DNA of 40,064 bases from Fusobacterium varium. Lineage in GTDB: Bacteria; Fusobacteriota; Fusobacteriia; Fusobacteriales; Fusobacteriaceae. Of the stretch, positions 1 through 5,894 are shown one piece after another (the first letter of the stretch is position 1; each line of letters opens with the position of its first letter). Both the position numbers and the translations under genes were made by a program. The DNA lies in NCBI GenBank assembly GCA_021531615.1, contig JADYUE010000018.1, forward strand, positions 1 through 40,064, written 5' to 3'. The notes below the pieces were generated by a model. It was not told the origin of the DNA. It did no database searches and saw only the letters and a list, made by a program, of their open reading frames with translations.

Positions 1-51
1 GAGTTGTGAGACTTTTAGCTGACCAATACTAATAAGTCGAAGTTTTAACCT
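1..51 (+). rRNA. rrl: 23S ribosomal RNA, 3' end (partial)
   Basis: The first bases carry the conserved tail of bacterial 23S rRNA (GCTGACCAATACTAATAAGT, followed by a CGA-AGTTTTAACC stretch). The gene starts upstream of the window. The exact 3' end is uncertain by a few bases. The 5S gene and a tRNA follow, as in a usual rRNA operon. Confidence 0.9.
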
Positions 52-80
52 AAAGAAGATCTATTATATAGTTTCGAGTG

Positions 81-144
81 TTCCATTAATTAAGAAGCAA
101 CGAAGTTGCGATTATAATTAATGAGACGCAGATGAAGATCTGCG
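81..144 (+). repeat. Two-hairpin module in the 23S-5S spacer (copy 1)
   Basis: TTCC (81-84) is followed by an 8-bp stem ATTAATTA (85-92) / TAATTAAT (115-122) that encloses a small hairpin GCAAC-GAA-GTTGC (97-109). Next comes GAGACGCAG (123-131), whose end forms a second hairpin CGCAGAT-GAAG-ATCTGCG (127-144). The same layout, with a different first stem but the same GAGACGCAG, recurs at 34355-34416. In the rRNA operon it may serve as an RNA processing stem; that role is inference. Confidence 0.6.
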
Positions 145-158
145 CTACATAAACACTA

Positions 159-276
159 GCTTGGTGAGAATAGCTGCAGGGGTACACCTAGTTCCATTCC
201 GAACCTAGAAGTTAAGCCTGTAAACGCTGAAAGTACTTGGAGGGAAGCCTCCTGGGAGGATAGGAACTCGCCAAGC
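159..276 (+). rRNA. rrf: 5S ribosomal RNA
   Basis: The ends pair as a terminal stem (GCTTGG at 159-164 with CCAAGC at 271-276). The inside contains the conserved 5S core TTCCATTCCGAACCTAGAAG and then GTTAAGCCTGT. Length is about 118 nt, normal for 5S. It lies about 110 nt after the 23S end and 9 nt before tRNA-Asn, so all three are probably cut from one transcript. Confidence 0.95.
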
Positions 277-285
277 ATAATGAGT

Positions 286-361
286 GCTTCCTTAGCTCAG
301 TCGGTAGAGCATGCGGCTGTTAACCGCAGTGTCAATGGTTCGAGTCCATTAGGAAGCGCCA
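286..361 (+). tRNA. tRNA-Asn (anticodon GTT)
   Basis: A full cloverleaf is visible: acceptor GCTTCCT (286-292) pairs with AGGAAGC, the D-arm is GCTC...GAGC, and the anticodon stem TGCGG/CCGCA encloses loop CTGTTAA with anticodon GTT. The T-arm is AATGG-TTCGAGT-CCATT, and a G discriminator base precedes an encoded CCA. It directly follows the 5S gene. Confidence 0.96.
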
Positions 362-405
362 TTTTTTATTTTTTGGAAGATTTTTTCAAAAGGAGAAGAT
401 AAAAA

Positions 406-879
406 ATGAAAAAAACAAATGCTATGAGAGAGTTGGATAAAAATAAGATAAAATATAATTTTATAGAATATGAAGTTGATGAAAATGATTTAGGGGCAGT
501 AGCAGTAGCTATGAAAACAGGGCAAGATATTACTAAAATATTTAAAACTCTTGTATTGTTAAATGAAAAAAGGGAGATGTTAGTAGCTTGTATTCCTGGA
601 AGTGATACAATAGATCTTAAAAAATTAGCAAAAATAGCTGGGGATAAAAAAGTTGAGATGCTAGAGCTAAAAGAGCTATTTAATATGACTGGATATATAA
701 GAGGTGGATGTTCTCCAATAGGAATAAAAAAGAAACATAAGACATATATCCATGAATCAGCTTTAGCAAAAGATACAATTTTTGTTAGTGGAGGAGCTAG
801 AGGGATACAAATAGAGATAGATCCTAATATATTAATTAACCAATTAAATATGACAGTTGGAGATATTATAATAAAATAG
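406..879 (+). CDS. ybaK: YbaK/EbsC family aminoacyl-tRNA deacylase (Cys-tRNA(Pro) deacylase type)
   Basis: A 157-residue protein of the YbaK/ProX editing-domain family. Known members hydrolyse mischarged tRNA, chiefly Cys-tRNA(Pro), in trans. Visible family features are the N-terminal TNAMRELDKNKIKY segment, the central block around KIFKTLVL, the lysine-rich KKLAKIAGDKKVEM stretch and the GGCSPIGIKKK motif (about residues 101-111) that forms the substrate pocket. Length is typical. AAAGGAGAAG lies just upstream of the ATG. The gene starts 44 bp after tRNA-Asn with no clear promoter of its own, so read-through from the rRNA/tRNA unit is possible. It converges on cutC and shares a two-way terminator with it. 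Which mischarged tRNA it edits cannot be told from sequence. Confidence 0.88.
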   Translation: MKKTNAMRELDKNKIKYNFIEYEVDENDLGAVAVAMKTGQDITKIFKTLVLLNEKREMLVACIPGSDTIDLKKLAKIAGDKKVEMLELKELFNMTGYIRGGCSPIGIKKKHKTYIHESALAKDTIFVSGGARGIQIEIDPNILINQLNMTVGDIIIK

Positions 880-886
880 AATAAAG

Positions 887-937
887 AATAGGCAATTTAC
901 CAAACTACTTAAATGTAGAGATAGATTGCCTATTTTT
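887..937. terminator. Bidirectional rho-independent terminator between ybaK and cutC
   Basis: A 10-bp stem AATAGGCAAT (887-896) / ATTGCCTATT (925-934) has a T-run on the plus side and an A-run on the far side. It lies between two convergent genes and can end transcription from both. Confidence 0.85.
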
Positions 938-948
938 AATTTTAATTA

Positions 949-1557
949 TTAAACAATAACTTTTCCATGATACTCTTTAGCAGGTATTAAAGATGAAACT
1001 TCTGGTAGAATTTCTTTTGTAACTTTTCCAGCTACAACAATAGTTAATCTATCTCCAGCTTTTTCAATCATTTTATTTAACATATCTTTTCCTTCTAAAG
1101 CAGTAGGTTTAGTTCCAGAAGAAAGGATTCTTTTAACTCCAAGATTAATTAGATCATCAATAACTAAAGTTGGATCTTCTAATTCATCAATAGCTTTATG
1201 AAAAGTTACTTCCATAGGTTTTGCTAATTCCATAAATTCAGCAAGAGTTTTAAAATCAATTTTTTTATCTGCTGTAAGAATTCCTAATACAACTCCTTTA
1301 GCTCCTAGAGATTTACAAATTTTAATATCTTCTTTTATAACTTCAATTTCAGCTGGAGTATAATAAAAATCTCCTCCTCTAGGTCTTATTATAGGGAAAA
1401 CAGGTATTTTAAGGGTAGAAAGAGCTAACTTGATAGTTCCATAAGATGGAGTAGTTCCTCCTTGAGATAAATTATCACATAGTTCTATTCTATGTGCTCC
1501 TCTTTTTTCAGCTTCAATAGCATCAACAAGTGATTCAACACAAGCTTCTTTAATCAT
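949..1557 (-). CDS. cutC: CutC family protein (copper homeostasis CutC-like)
   Basis: A 202-residue TIM-barrel protein of the CutC family. The opening IKEACVESLVDAIEAEKRGA, the HRIELCDNL segment with its glycine-rich GGTTPSYG, the IRPRGGDFYY motif and the VTFHKAID strand are all characteristic. CutC was linked to copper tolerance in E. coli, but its chemistry is not settled and some bacterial members have no proven copper role. The ATG at 1557 is chosen because AGGAGG sits six bases before it. A TTG 15 bases further upstream would place that ribosome binding site inside the coding region. The protein is slightly shorter than E. coli CutC. It is transcribed towards ybaK and divergently from the acetamidase gene. 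Confidence 0.88.
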   Translation of the reverse strand: MIKEACVESLVDAIEAEKRGAHRIELCDNLSQGGTTPSYGTIKLALSTLKIPVFPIIRPRGGDFYYTPAEIEVIKEDIKICKSLGAKGVVLGILTADKKIDFKTLAEFMELAKPMEVTFHKAIDELEDPTLVIDDLINLGVKRILSSGTKPTALEGKDMLNKMIEKAGDRLTIVVAGKVTKEILPEVSSLIPAKEYHGKVIV

Positions 1558-1770
1558 AATTTGCCTCCTCAAGATTTGATGAATATATTATATATTACTT
1601 TATTATTTTTATCTATAAAGAATTGGAAATAGGATTTCTCACTATAATAAGGGCTATTTTAAAATTATATATGACTTTAATAAGAAAAGATGTTATAGTA
1701 TAAAAAAATGAAATTATATGAAAATTAAATATGCTTGTATTTTACATCAAATCAAAAATAGGGGGAAACA

Positions 1771-2670
1771 ATGCTTTATATTACTAAAGAAACTGTAAAT
1801 GATATTATGAAATGGGATAATAAACCAGCAGGATATTGTAAAAGTGGAGAGGCAGTAGTTTTTGAAACAAGAGATTGTTATGATAATACCATTACAAGTA
1901 GTGAAAGACCTTTAGGAGATAGAGAGGGACTTTCAAATCCAGTAACAGGAGCTTTGTATGTTGAAGGAGCAGAGGTTGGAGATATATTAAAAGTAGAGAT
2001 AGAAGATATCAAGTTACGTTCTTGGGGAGTAATGAGAGCCTCTACAACAGCAGGAGTTTTTCATGAAAAGTACGAAAAGAGAGAGGCCATAATCTTTCAA
2101 GTGAAAGATAATAAGATATATTTTGATGATAAATTAATTTTAGATGCAGATCCAATGATAGGAGTTATAGGAACAGCTCCTAGTGAAAAAGAGGGAGTTC
2201 CTACAACTACACCAGGGAAACATGGTGGAAATATGGATTGTAAAAAGATAGTTAAAGGTTCAACAATATATTTACCAGTAAATGTTAAAGGCGGACTTTT
2301 ATCAATGGGGGATATTCATGCTCTTATGGGAGATGGAGAGGTATTTATTTGTGGTTTAGAAATAGCTGGAGAGATAACAGTTAAAGTAAGTGTATTAAAG
2401 AATATAAAACTACCAACACCATTTTTATATTCAAGAGGAAAGGTTATGTCTATTCAATCAGCTGAAGATTTAGATAAAGCAGGAGATATGGCAGCTAAAG
2501 AGATGTTTGAATTTGTAAAAGAGGCTACAAAACAAAATGATGTAAGAACAGGAATGTTGATGTCTCTCCTTTCAGACATGGCTGTATGTCAAGTTGTAGA
2601 TCCACTTTTAACAGTTAGAGTGGAGTTTCCGTTAGAAGTATTAGAAAAATACAGATATAAGCTTCCATAA
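1771..2670 (+). CDS. Acetamidase/formamidase family protein
   Basis: A 299-residue protein of the FmdA/AmdA family, which hydrolyses short amides such as formamide or acetamide to the acid and ammonia. Family marks include SNPVTGALYVEGAEVGD (about residues 55-71), the TTTPGKHGGNMDCK block (about 145-158) and the metal-binding GDIHALMGDGEV stretch (about 180-191). Length is typical of the short bacterial form. GGGGGAAACA precedes the ATG. The gene stands alone, divergent from cutC, and is followed by a structured repeat instead of an obvious terminator. The substrate is unknown; ammonia release from amides is the likely role by family. Confidence 0.88.
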   Translation: MLYITKETVNDIMKWDNKPAGYCKSGEAVVFETRDCYDNTITSSERPLGDREGLSNPVTGALYVEGAEVGDILKVEIEDIKLRSWGVMRASTTAGVFHEKYEKREAIIFQVKDNKIYFDDKLILDADPMIGVIGTAPSEKEGVPTTTPGKHGGNMDCKKIVKGSTIYLPVNVKGGLLSMGDIHALMGDGEVFICGLEIAGEITVKVSVLKNIKLPTPFLYSRGKVMSIQSAEDLDKAGDMAAKEMFEFVKEATKQNDVRTGMLMSLLSDMAVCQVVDPLLTVRVEFPLEVLEKYRYKLP

Positions 2671-2733
2671 AATATGTATATATATAATAATAAAACCATA
2701 ATTTATCACTCTAATAAGTAAAGTAAAAATAGT

Positions 2734-2965
2734 TTATCCCTAATATCAATTTGACGTAATTTTGAAGTGAATATTAGAAGCACTCAGCGAAATGAAGTTA
2801 AGAAAATGCAACGTGTTTGAGCGAACTTGCGAAGTGAGTTTTGCATTTTCAACGGAATAAGCAATAGGGATTCTTTATTCACTGACATGGAGTCAAATTG
2901 ATGTTAAAAAAGAAATAGAGATAATTAAACTTGACTAATAATCACTAAATGCCAAAGGTACTTTG
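2734..2965. repeat. Dispersed structured repeat, copy A (232 bp)
   Basis: This stretch reappears in the same orientation at 34447-34678 with roughly 90% identity by eye. It holds nested inverted repeats: ATCAATTTGAC (2745-2755) / GTCAAATTGAT (2892-2902), AGTGAATA (2766-2773) / TATTCACT (2876-2883), GAAAATGCAA (2802-2811) / TTGCATTTTC (2841-2850), and an inner ACTT-GCG-AAGT hairpin. No convincing reading frame was seen. It fills most of the 395-bp gap between the acetamidase and flavodoxin genes. It may be a small non-autonomous mobile repeat or a structured RNA. Confidence 0.85.
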
Positions 2966-3027
2966 CTATAAACTTAGCGATGGACTAAATAACTGAGCTT
3001 AGAGAGATAAGTTATAGTTAAAAAAAT

Positions 3028-3060
3028 AGAAAACCTCTCTTTTTTAAGAGAGGTTTTTTA
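3028..3060 (-). terminator. Rho-independent terminator after flavodoxin
   Basis: The inverted repeat AAACCTCTC / GAGAGGTTT spans about 3031-3057, around a T/A-rich loop. Read on the minus strand it ends in a T-rich run just after the flavodoxin stop codon. It also has a T-run on the plus strand and could stop transcripts coming from the repeat region. Confidence 0.8.
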
Positions 3061-3065
3061 AATTC

Positions 3066-3569
3066 TTAATTAAATTGAGGCTTAATATCTGTTATCCATT
3101 TTTCAATTCTTTCAGGAGTATCATTTCCTTGATTTCCCTCATCAAGAGCAAGTCCAACAAATTGATCACCAATAACAGCTTCAGACTCTTCATAATGATA
3201 TCCTTCTGTAGAAGTAAATCCGATAACTTTTCCTCCATTTTTAACAACTACATCATATAGAACTCTCATAGCTCCAACATATGATTCACCAAAAGCGAAT
3301 TGGTTTCCTAATCCAGCTATTGCAACAGTTTTACCTGTGAAATCTATATCTTTAAATTCATCATATACATTTTCCCAATCTGCTTGAAGTTCTCCTACCC
3401 CATAAGTTGGAGATACAAGAATAAGATTTTCTAAATCTTTCATTTGAGAGATTCCATCTGCAACATTAAAAGTTTCATAATCATCTTTTCTTAAATAAAA
3501 TTCCATCTCATCAACAATACCAGTAGTATTTCCAGATGTAGTGCCATAAAATATTCCTATCTTTTTCAT
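3066..3569 (-). CDS. fld: Flavodoxin (long-chain)
   Basis: A 167-residue long-chain flavodoxin, a soluble FMN protein that carries electrons at low potential and often replaces ferredoxin when iron is scarce. The FMN-phosphate loop is GTTSGNT near residues 9-15. The SPTYGVGELQADW segment (about 53-65) and the GLGNQFAFGESYVGA segment (about 86-100) form the isoalloxazine-binding loops. Length (about 165-175 in the class) and order match. AGGAGG precedes the ATG. It lies 17 bp downstream of tcdA on the same strand and probably shares its transcript. A perfect palindrome at the upstream promoter (4310-4336) could make the pair repressible. Confidence 0.93.
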   Translation of the reverse strand: MKKIGIFYGTTSGNTTGIVDEMEFYLRKDDYETFNVADGISQMKDLENLILVSPTYGVGELQADWENVYDEFKDIDFTGKTVAIAGLGNQFAFGESYVGAMRVLYDVVVKNGGKVIGFTSTEGYHYEESEAVIGDQFVGLALDEGNQGNDTPERIEKWITDIKPQFN

Positions 3570-3586
3570 TTTTCCTCCTAAATCTC

Positions 3587-4288
3587 CTAAAAATTACATA
3601 GATCCTTAACAACTTCACTAGCTATTATAAGTCCAGCAGTTGAAGGAACAAAAGCTATACTTCCAACATTTACTTTTTTTTCTCTGCTTCCACTCTCATT
3701 GAAAGGCTTTCTTGGAAGTTCTTTTGAATAGACTACTTTTAATTTCTTAATACCTCTATTTTTTAATTCCTTTCTCATAACTCTAGCTAAAGGACAAACA
3801 GATGTTTTATTAATATCAGCAACTTCTAACATTGTTGGTTCAATCTTATTCCCAGTTCCCATAGATGAAATAATAGGAATAGATAAATTTTTAGCTATTT
3901 CAGCTAATGCTAATTTAGAAGTTACTAAGTCAATAGCATCAACAATATAATCATATTTTTTATCTTTAAAAAACAGGTCACTATTTTCCATACTAAATTT
4001 TTCTGGAAATTCATGAACAATTACATTGGGATTTATTGAAAGAAGTCTATCTCTCATAACAGATGTTTTAAGTTTTCCAATACTATCTTGAGTAGCTATT
4101 ATCTGTCTATTTAAGTTAGTCAGATCAACAGTGTCAAAATCTACTATAGAGATTTCACCGATTCCAGATCTAACAAGAGCTTCAATAGCAAATCCACCCA
4201 CTCCACCAACACCGAAAACTATAACATGTGAATGTTGAAGTTTATTAAGATTTTCTTTTCCAATTAAAAGTTCAGTTCTTTGAAACAT
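3587..4288 (-). CDS. tcdA: tRNA threonylcarbamoyladenosine dehydratase (ThiF/E1-like)
   Basis: A 233-residue E1-like adenylating enzyme of the TcdA (YgdL/CsdL) group, which uses ATP to cyclise t6A37 to ct6A in tRNAs that read ANN codons. The nucleotide-binding GVGGVGG motif sits near residues 26-32, followed by the D-x-D region (SIVDFDTVDLTNLNRQ) that marks ThiF-fold enzymes. Further along are DAIDLVTSKLAL, the MGTGNKIEPT stretch and the SVCPLARVMRKEL block typical of TcdA. Length is a little under E. coli TcdA. AAGGAGAAA precedes the ATG. It is the first gene of a two-gene minus-strand unit with flavodoxin. Other ThiF-family roles are less likely given these TcdA-specific blocks. Confidence 0.9.
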   Translation of the reverse strand: MFQRTELLIGKENLNKLQHSHVIVFGVGGVGGFAIEALVRSGIGEISIVDFDTVDLTNLNRQIIATQDSIGKLKTSVMRDRLLSINPNVIVHEFPEKFSMENSDLFFKDKKYDYIVDAIDLVTSKLALAEIAKNLSIPIISSMGTGNKIEPTMLEVADINKTSVCPLARVMRKELKNRGIKKLKVVYSKELPRKPFNESGSREKKVNVGSIAFVPSTAGLIIASEVVKDLCNF

Positions 4289-4309
4289 TAATATTTTTCT
4301 CCTTGACCA

Positions 4310-4336
4310 TATTATTTACTATCTTAGTAAATAATA
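4310..4336. promoter_or_regulatory. Perfect 12-bp palindrome at the tcdA promoter (operator candidate)
   Basis: TATTATTTACTA (4310-4321) and TAGTAAATAATA (4325-4336) are perfect inverted repeats around TCT. The right arm contains the predicted minus-strand -10 (TATTAT), so a protein bound here would block the tcdA-fld promoter. There is no T-run suited to a terminator. The identity of the binding protein is unknown. Confidence 0.55.
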
Positions 4337-4359
4337 TACTGTTTTTTATAAAATTGCAA
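4331..4359 (-). promoter_or_regulatory. Promoter of tcdA-fld
   Basis: On the minus strand, TTGCAA (4359-4354) is followed after 17 bases by TATTAT (4336-4331). The -35 is a partial match to consensus and the -10 is good. The spacing is ideal and it faces tcdA. Confidence 0.5.
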
Positions 4360-4413
4360 TAAAATATTTATTGAGAGCTAAAATAAATATTAAGTAGTTT
4401 TCCCTTATTTTTA

Positions 4414-4442
4414 TTGACATAATACATATATTATGATATACT
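4414..4442 (+). promoter_or_regulatory. Promoter of the rplU-prp-rpmA operon
   Basis: TTGACA (4414-4419), a 17-bp spacer and TATACT (4437-4442) match the sigma-70 consensus closely. Transcription would start near 4449, just ahead of the leader hairpin. Confidence 0.85.
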
Positions 4443-4455
4443 TTACCGTAGATTA

Positions 4456-4490
4456 CGCTTGGAAAGGGTCATCAGCAACCCTAACCAGCG
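4456..4490 (+). promoter_or_regulatory. Structured 5' leader of rplU (candidate L21 autoregulatory leader)
   Basis: CGCT-t-GG pairs with CCAGCG (4456-4462 / 4485-4490), and an inner stem GGGT/ACCC encloses the loop CATCAGCA. The hairpin starts a few bases after the predicted transcription start and ends 26 nt before the rplU start codon. L21 leaders that bind ribosomal protein are known in Firmicutes. Whether this is the same family needs a covariance-model search. Confidence 0.6.
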
Positions 4491-4516
4491 ATTGCAATAC
4501 TTTTGGAGGTGTTAAG

Positions 4517-4828
4517 ATGTACGCAGTTATAAAAACTGGTGGTAAACAATACAAAGTTGCAGAAGGTGACGTATTAAGAGTAGAAAAATTAAATGCTGAA
4601 GTTAACACAACTGTAGAATTAACTGAAGTTCTTTTAGTAGCTAATGGAGAAACTGTAAAAGTTGGAACTCCAGTAGTTGAAGGAGCAAAAGTTGTAGCAG
4701 AAGTAGTAGCTCAAGGTAAAGGTGCTAAAGTAGTTAACTTCAAATACAAGCCAAAAACAGGGTACCACAGAAAAAAAGGTCACAGACAATTATTCACTGA
4801 AATCAAAGTTACTTCAATAAACGCTTAA
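4517..4828 (+). CDS. rplU: 50S ribosomal protein L21
   Basis: A 103-residue protein matching L21 along its length: [18 protein letters not shown] at the start, the [11 protein letters not shown] turn in the middle and [17 protein letters not shown] at the C-terminus. L21 binds 23S rRNA in the large subunit. The ATG at 4517 is used because GGAGG lies nine bases before it and the resulting length is the family norm. An in-frame ATG at 4433 lies inside the promoter and cannot be the start. It is the first gene of rplU-prp-rpmA, led by a strong promoter and a leader hairpin. Confidence 0.97.
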   Translation: MYAVIKTGGKQYKVAEGDVLRVEKLNAEVNTTVELTEVLLVANGETVKVGTPVVEGAKVVAEVVAQGKGAKVVNFKYKPKTGYHRKKGHRQLFTEIKVTSINA

Positions 4829-4835
4829 TTGTTTT

Positions 4836-5171
4836 ATGACAAAAGTTACAATTTATAGAAAAAATGGTAGAATTGTAGGGTACAAAGCTACCGGACATTC
4901 AGAGTATGCTGAGTATGGAGAGGATATAGTTTGTGCAGCACTTTCAATGGCATTACAACTGCCTTTGGGAGGAATACAAGATGTTCTTGATCTGATGCCT
5001 AAATTTGAAATTGATTCTGATGGATACTTAATGGTAGATATGAGAGGTATGAATACTTTAGGAAAAGAAAAAGAATTAGATGCTCTTTTAGAAAGCATGG
5101 CTTTGATGGTCGAAAATTTATCAAAAGAATATCCTAAAAATGTAAAGCTTGTAGAGAAGGAGGAAAAATAG
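4836..5171 (+). CDS. prp: Ribosomal-processing cysteine protease Prp
   Basis: A 111-residue Prp (YsxB-like) protease. Prp removes the N-terminal extension of ribosomal protein L27, a step shown to be essential in Staphylococcus aureus. The catalytic pair is visible as His21 in TGHSEYAEYGEDIVC and Cys33 at its end, with the normal 11-residue gap. The gene sits between rplU and rpmA as in other organisms that carry the L27 extension. It starts 7 bp after the rplU stop with no clear Shine-Dalgarno, so it is probably translated by coupling. The rpmA ATG directly follows its stop codon. Confidence 0.93.
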   Translation: MTKVTIYRKNGRIVGYKATGHSEYAEYGEDIVCAALSMALQLPLGGIQDVLDLMPKFEIDSDGYLMVDMRGMNTLGKEKELDALLESMALMVENLSKEYPKNVKLVEKEEK

Positions 5172-5456
5172 ATGCAATTTACTTTAAATATACAATTATT
5201 TGCACATAAAAAAGGACAAGGTTCTGTTAAAAACGGAAGAGACTCAAATCCTAAATATCTTGGAATCAAAAAATATGATGGAGAAGTTGTAAAAGCTGGA
5301 AACATCATCGTTAGACAAAGAGGAACTGCATTCCATCCAGGAAACAACATGGGAATGGGTAAAGACCACACTTTATTTGCTTTAATTGATGGTTATGTAA
5401 AATTTGAAAGACTTGGAAAAGATAAAAAACAAGTTTCAGTTTACTCAGAAAAATAA
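5172..5456 (+). CDS. rpmA: 50S ribosomal protein L27 (with Prp-cleaved N-terminal extension)
   Basis: A 94-residue L27 precursor. The first ten residues, [10 protein letters not shown], resemble the LNLQFF-type extension removed by Prp, leaving the mature [16 protein letters not shown] end that reaches the peptidyl transferase centre. The rest ([31 protein letters not shown]) is standard L27. AGAAGGAGG at the end of prp supplies the ribosome binding site. The last 25 bases of the gene and the terminator after it are repeated exactly at 20305-20379, so this gene end is the left boundary of the genomic island. The coding sequence here is intact. Confidence 0.97.
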   Translation: MQFTLNIQLFAHKKGQGSVKNGRDSNPKYLGIKKYDGEVVKAGNIIVRQRGTAFHPGNNMGMGKDHTLFALIDGYVKFERLGKDKKQVSVYSEK

Positions 5457-5505
5457 TAGCATTTAATGAATTTTAGAGAAGCCAAAATAGGCTTCTCTTT
5501 TTTTG
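5431..5505 (+). repeat. Left 75-bp direct repeat of the island (rpmA 3' end plus terminator)
   Basis: Positions 5431-5505 match 20305-20379 base for base, in the same orientation, 14,874 bp apart. The repeat covers the last codons of rpmA, its stop codon and the whole rho-independent terminator. This pattern fits an attachment-like site in which the incoming element brings a copy of the target gene end. Confidence 0.93.
5475..5504 (+). terminator. Rho-independent terminator of the rplU-prp-rpmA operon
   Basis: A 9-bp stem AGAGAAGCC (5475-5483) / GGCTTCTCT (5490-5498) with an AAAATA loop is followed by a run of seven T. An identical terminator lies at 20349-20378 as part of the right repeat. 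Confidence 0.95.
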
Positions 5506-5627
5506 CATTAAAAATTTATAAAAATAATCTTTTAGATTGTAACATATGTATTGACATTTTAAGAGAGAAAAAAATAAAAGGATAAAATATATTATAAAAT
5601 TCAAAATAATTATGGTACAATAATGGG

Positions 5628-5655
5628 TTTACATTTTTGGAAAATATGTTATAAT
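5628..5655 (+). promoter_or_regulatory. Promoter of the BREX operon
   Basis: TTTACA (5628-5633), a 16-bp spacer and TATAAT (5650-5655) preceded by TG (extended -10). It is the best promoter between the rpmA terminator and brxC. It would give a leader of about 230 nt. Confidence 0.7.
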
Positions 5656-5680
5656 GTAAAAGCATTTAATAGAAGAATTA

Positions 5681-5719
5681 GTACCATTTGATACCATTTA
5701 ATATAGATTAATACCAGTT
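5681..5719 (+). promoter_or_regulatory. Phased TACCA repeats downstream of the BREX promoter (operator candidate)
   Basis: GTACCATTT (5681), ATACCATTT (5691) and ATACCAGTT (5711) start exactly 10 and 20 bases apart, on one face of the helix. An inverted TGGTA lies at 5613-5617, just before the promoter. This fits a protein-binding array that controls the operon. No regulator gene is found next to it. Confidence 0.4.
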
Positions 5720-5762
5720 AGTAAAAGTTGAAAATATATTAGGACAAAATTTTTTGCTAAGG

Positions 5763-5863
5763 TGTAATGATTAGTTAGAGGAAATTTTTGTGGCAATTAC
5801 TATGGGAAAATCATTACAAATGCTTTGAGAGAAGTTTAAACACGGCAAAAACCGTGTTTTTTT
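5763..5863 (+). terminator. Structured leader with intrinsic terminator just before brxC (attenuator or sRNA end)
   Basis: A 10-bp stem TGTAATGATT (5763-5772) / AATCATTACA (5809-5818) is followed by a strong terminator hairpin AAACACGG (5838-5845) / CCGTGTTT (5852-5859) and a T-run to 5863. This sits downstream of the only good promoter and 31 bp before the brxC start. BREX transcription must therefore read through it, or a second promoter is used. It may be conditional termination or the end of a small RNA of about 200 nt. Confidence 0.65.
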
Positions 5864-5894
5864 AGTTAAAGATATAAAATAAGGGGGAACTAGG

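Noticed and set aside
4433-4516. An N-terminal extension of L21 from an upstream in-frame ATG at 4433
   Set aside because: This ATG lies within the -35/-10 region (4414-4442) and has no ribosome binding site. The start at 4517 has GGAGG and gives the usual 103-residue protein.
5551-5588. TTGACA at 5551 as the BREX promoter
   Set aside because: No good -10 lies 16-18 bp downstream. The pair at 5628-5655 is better in both boxes and in spacing.
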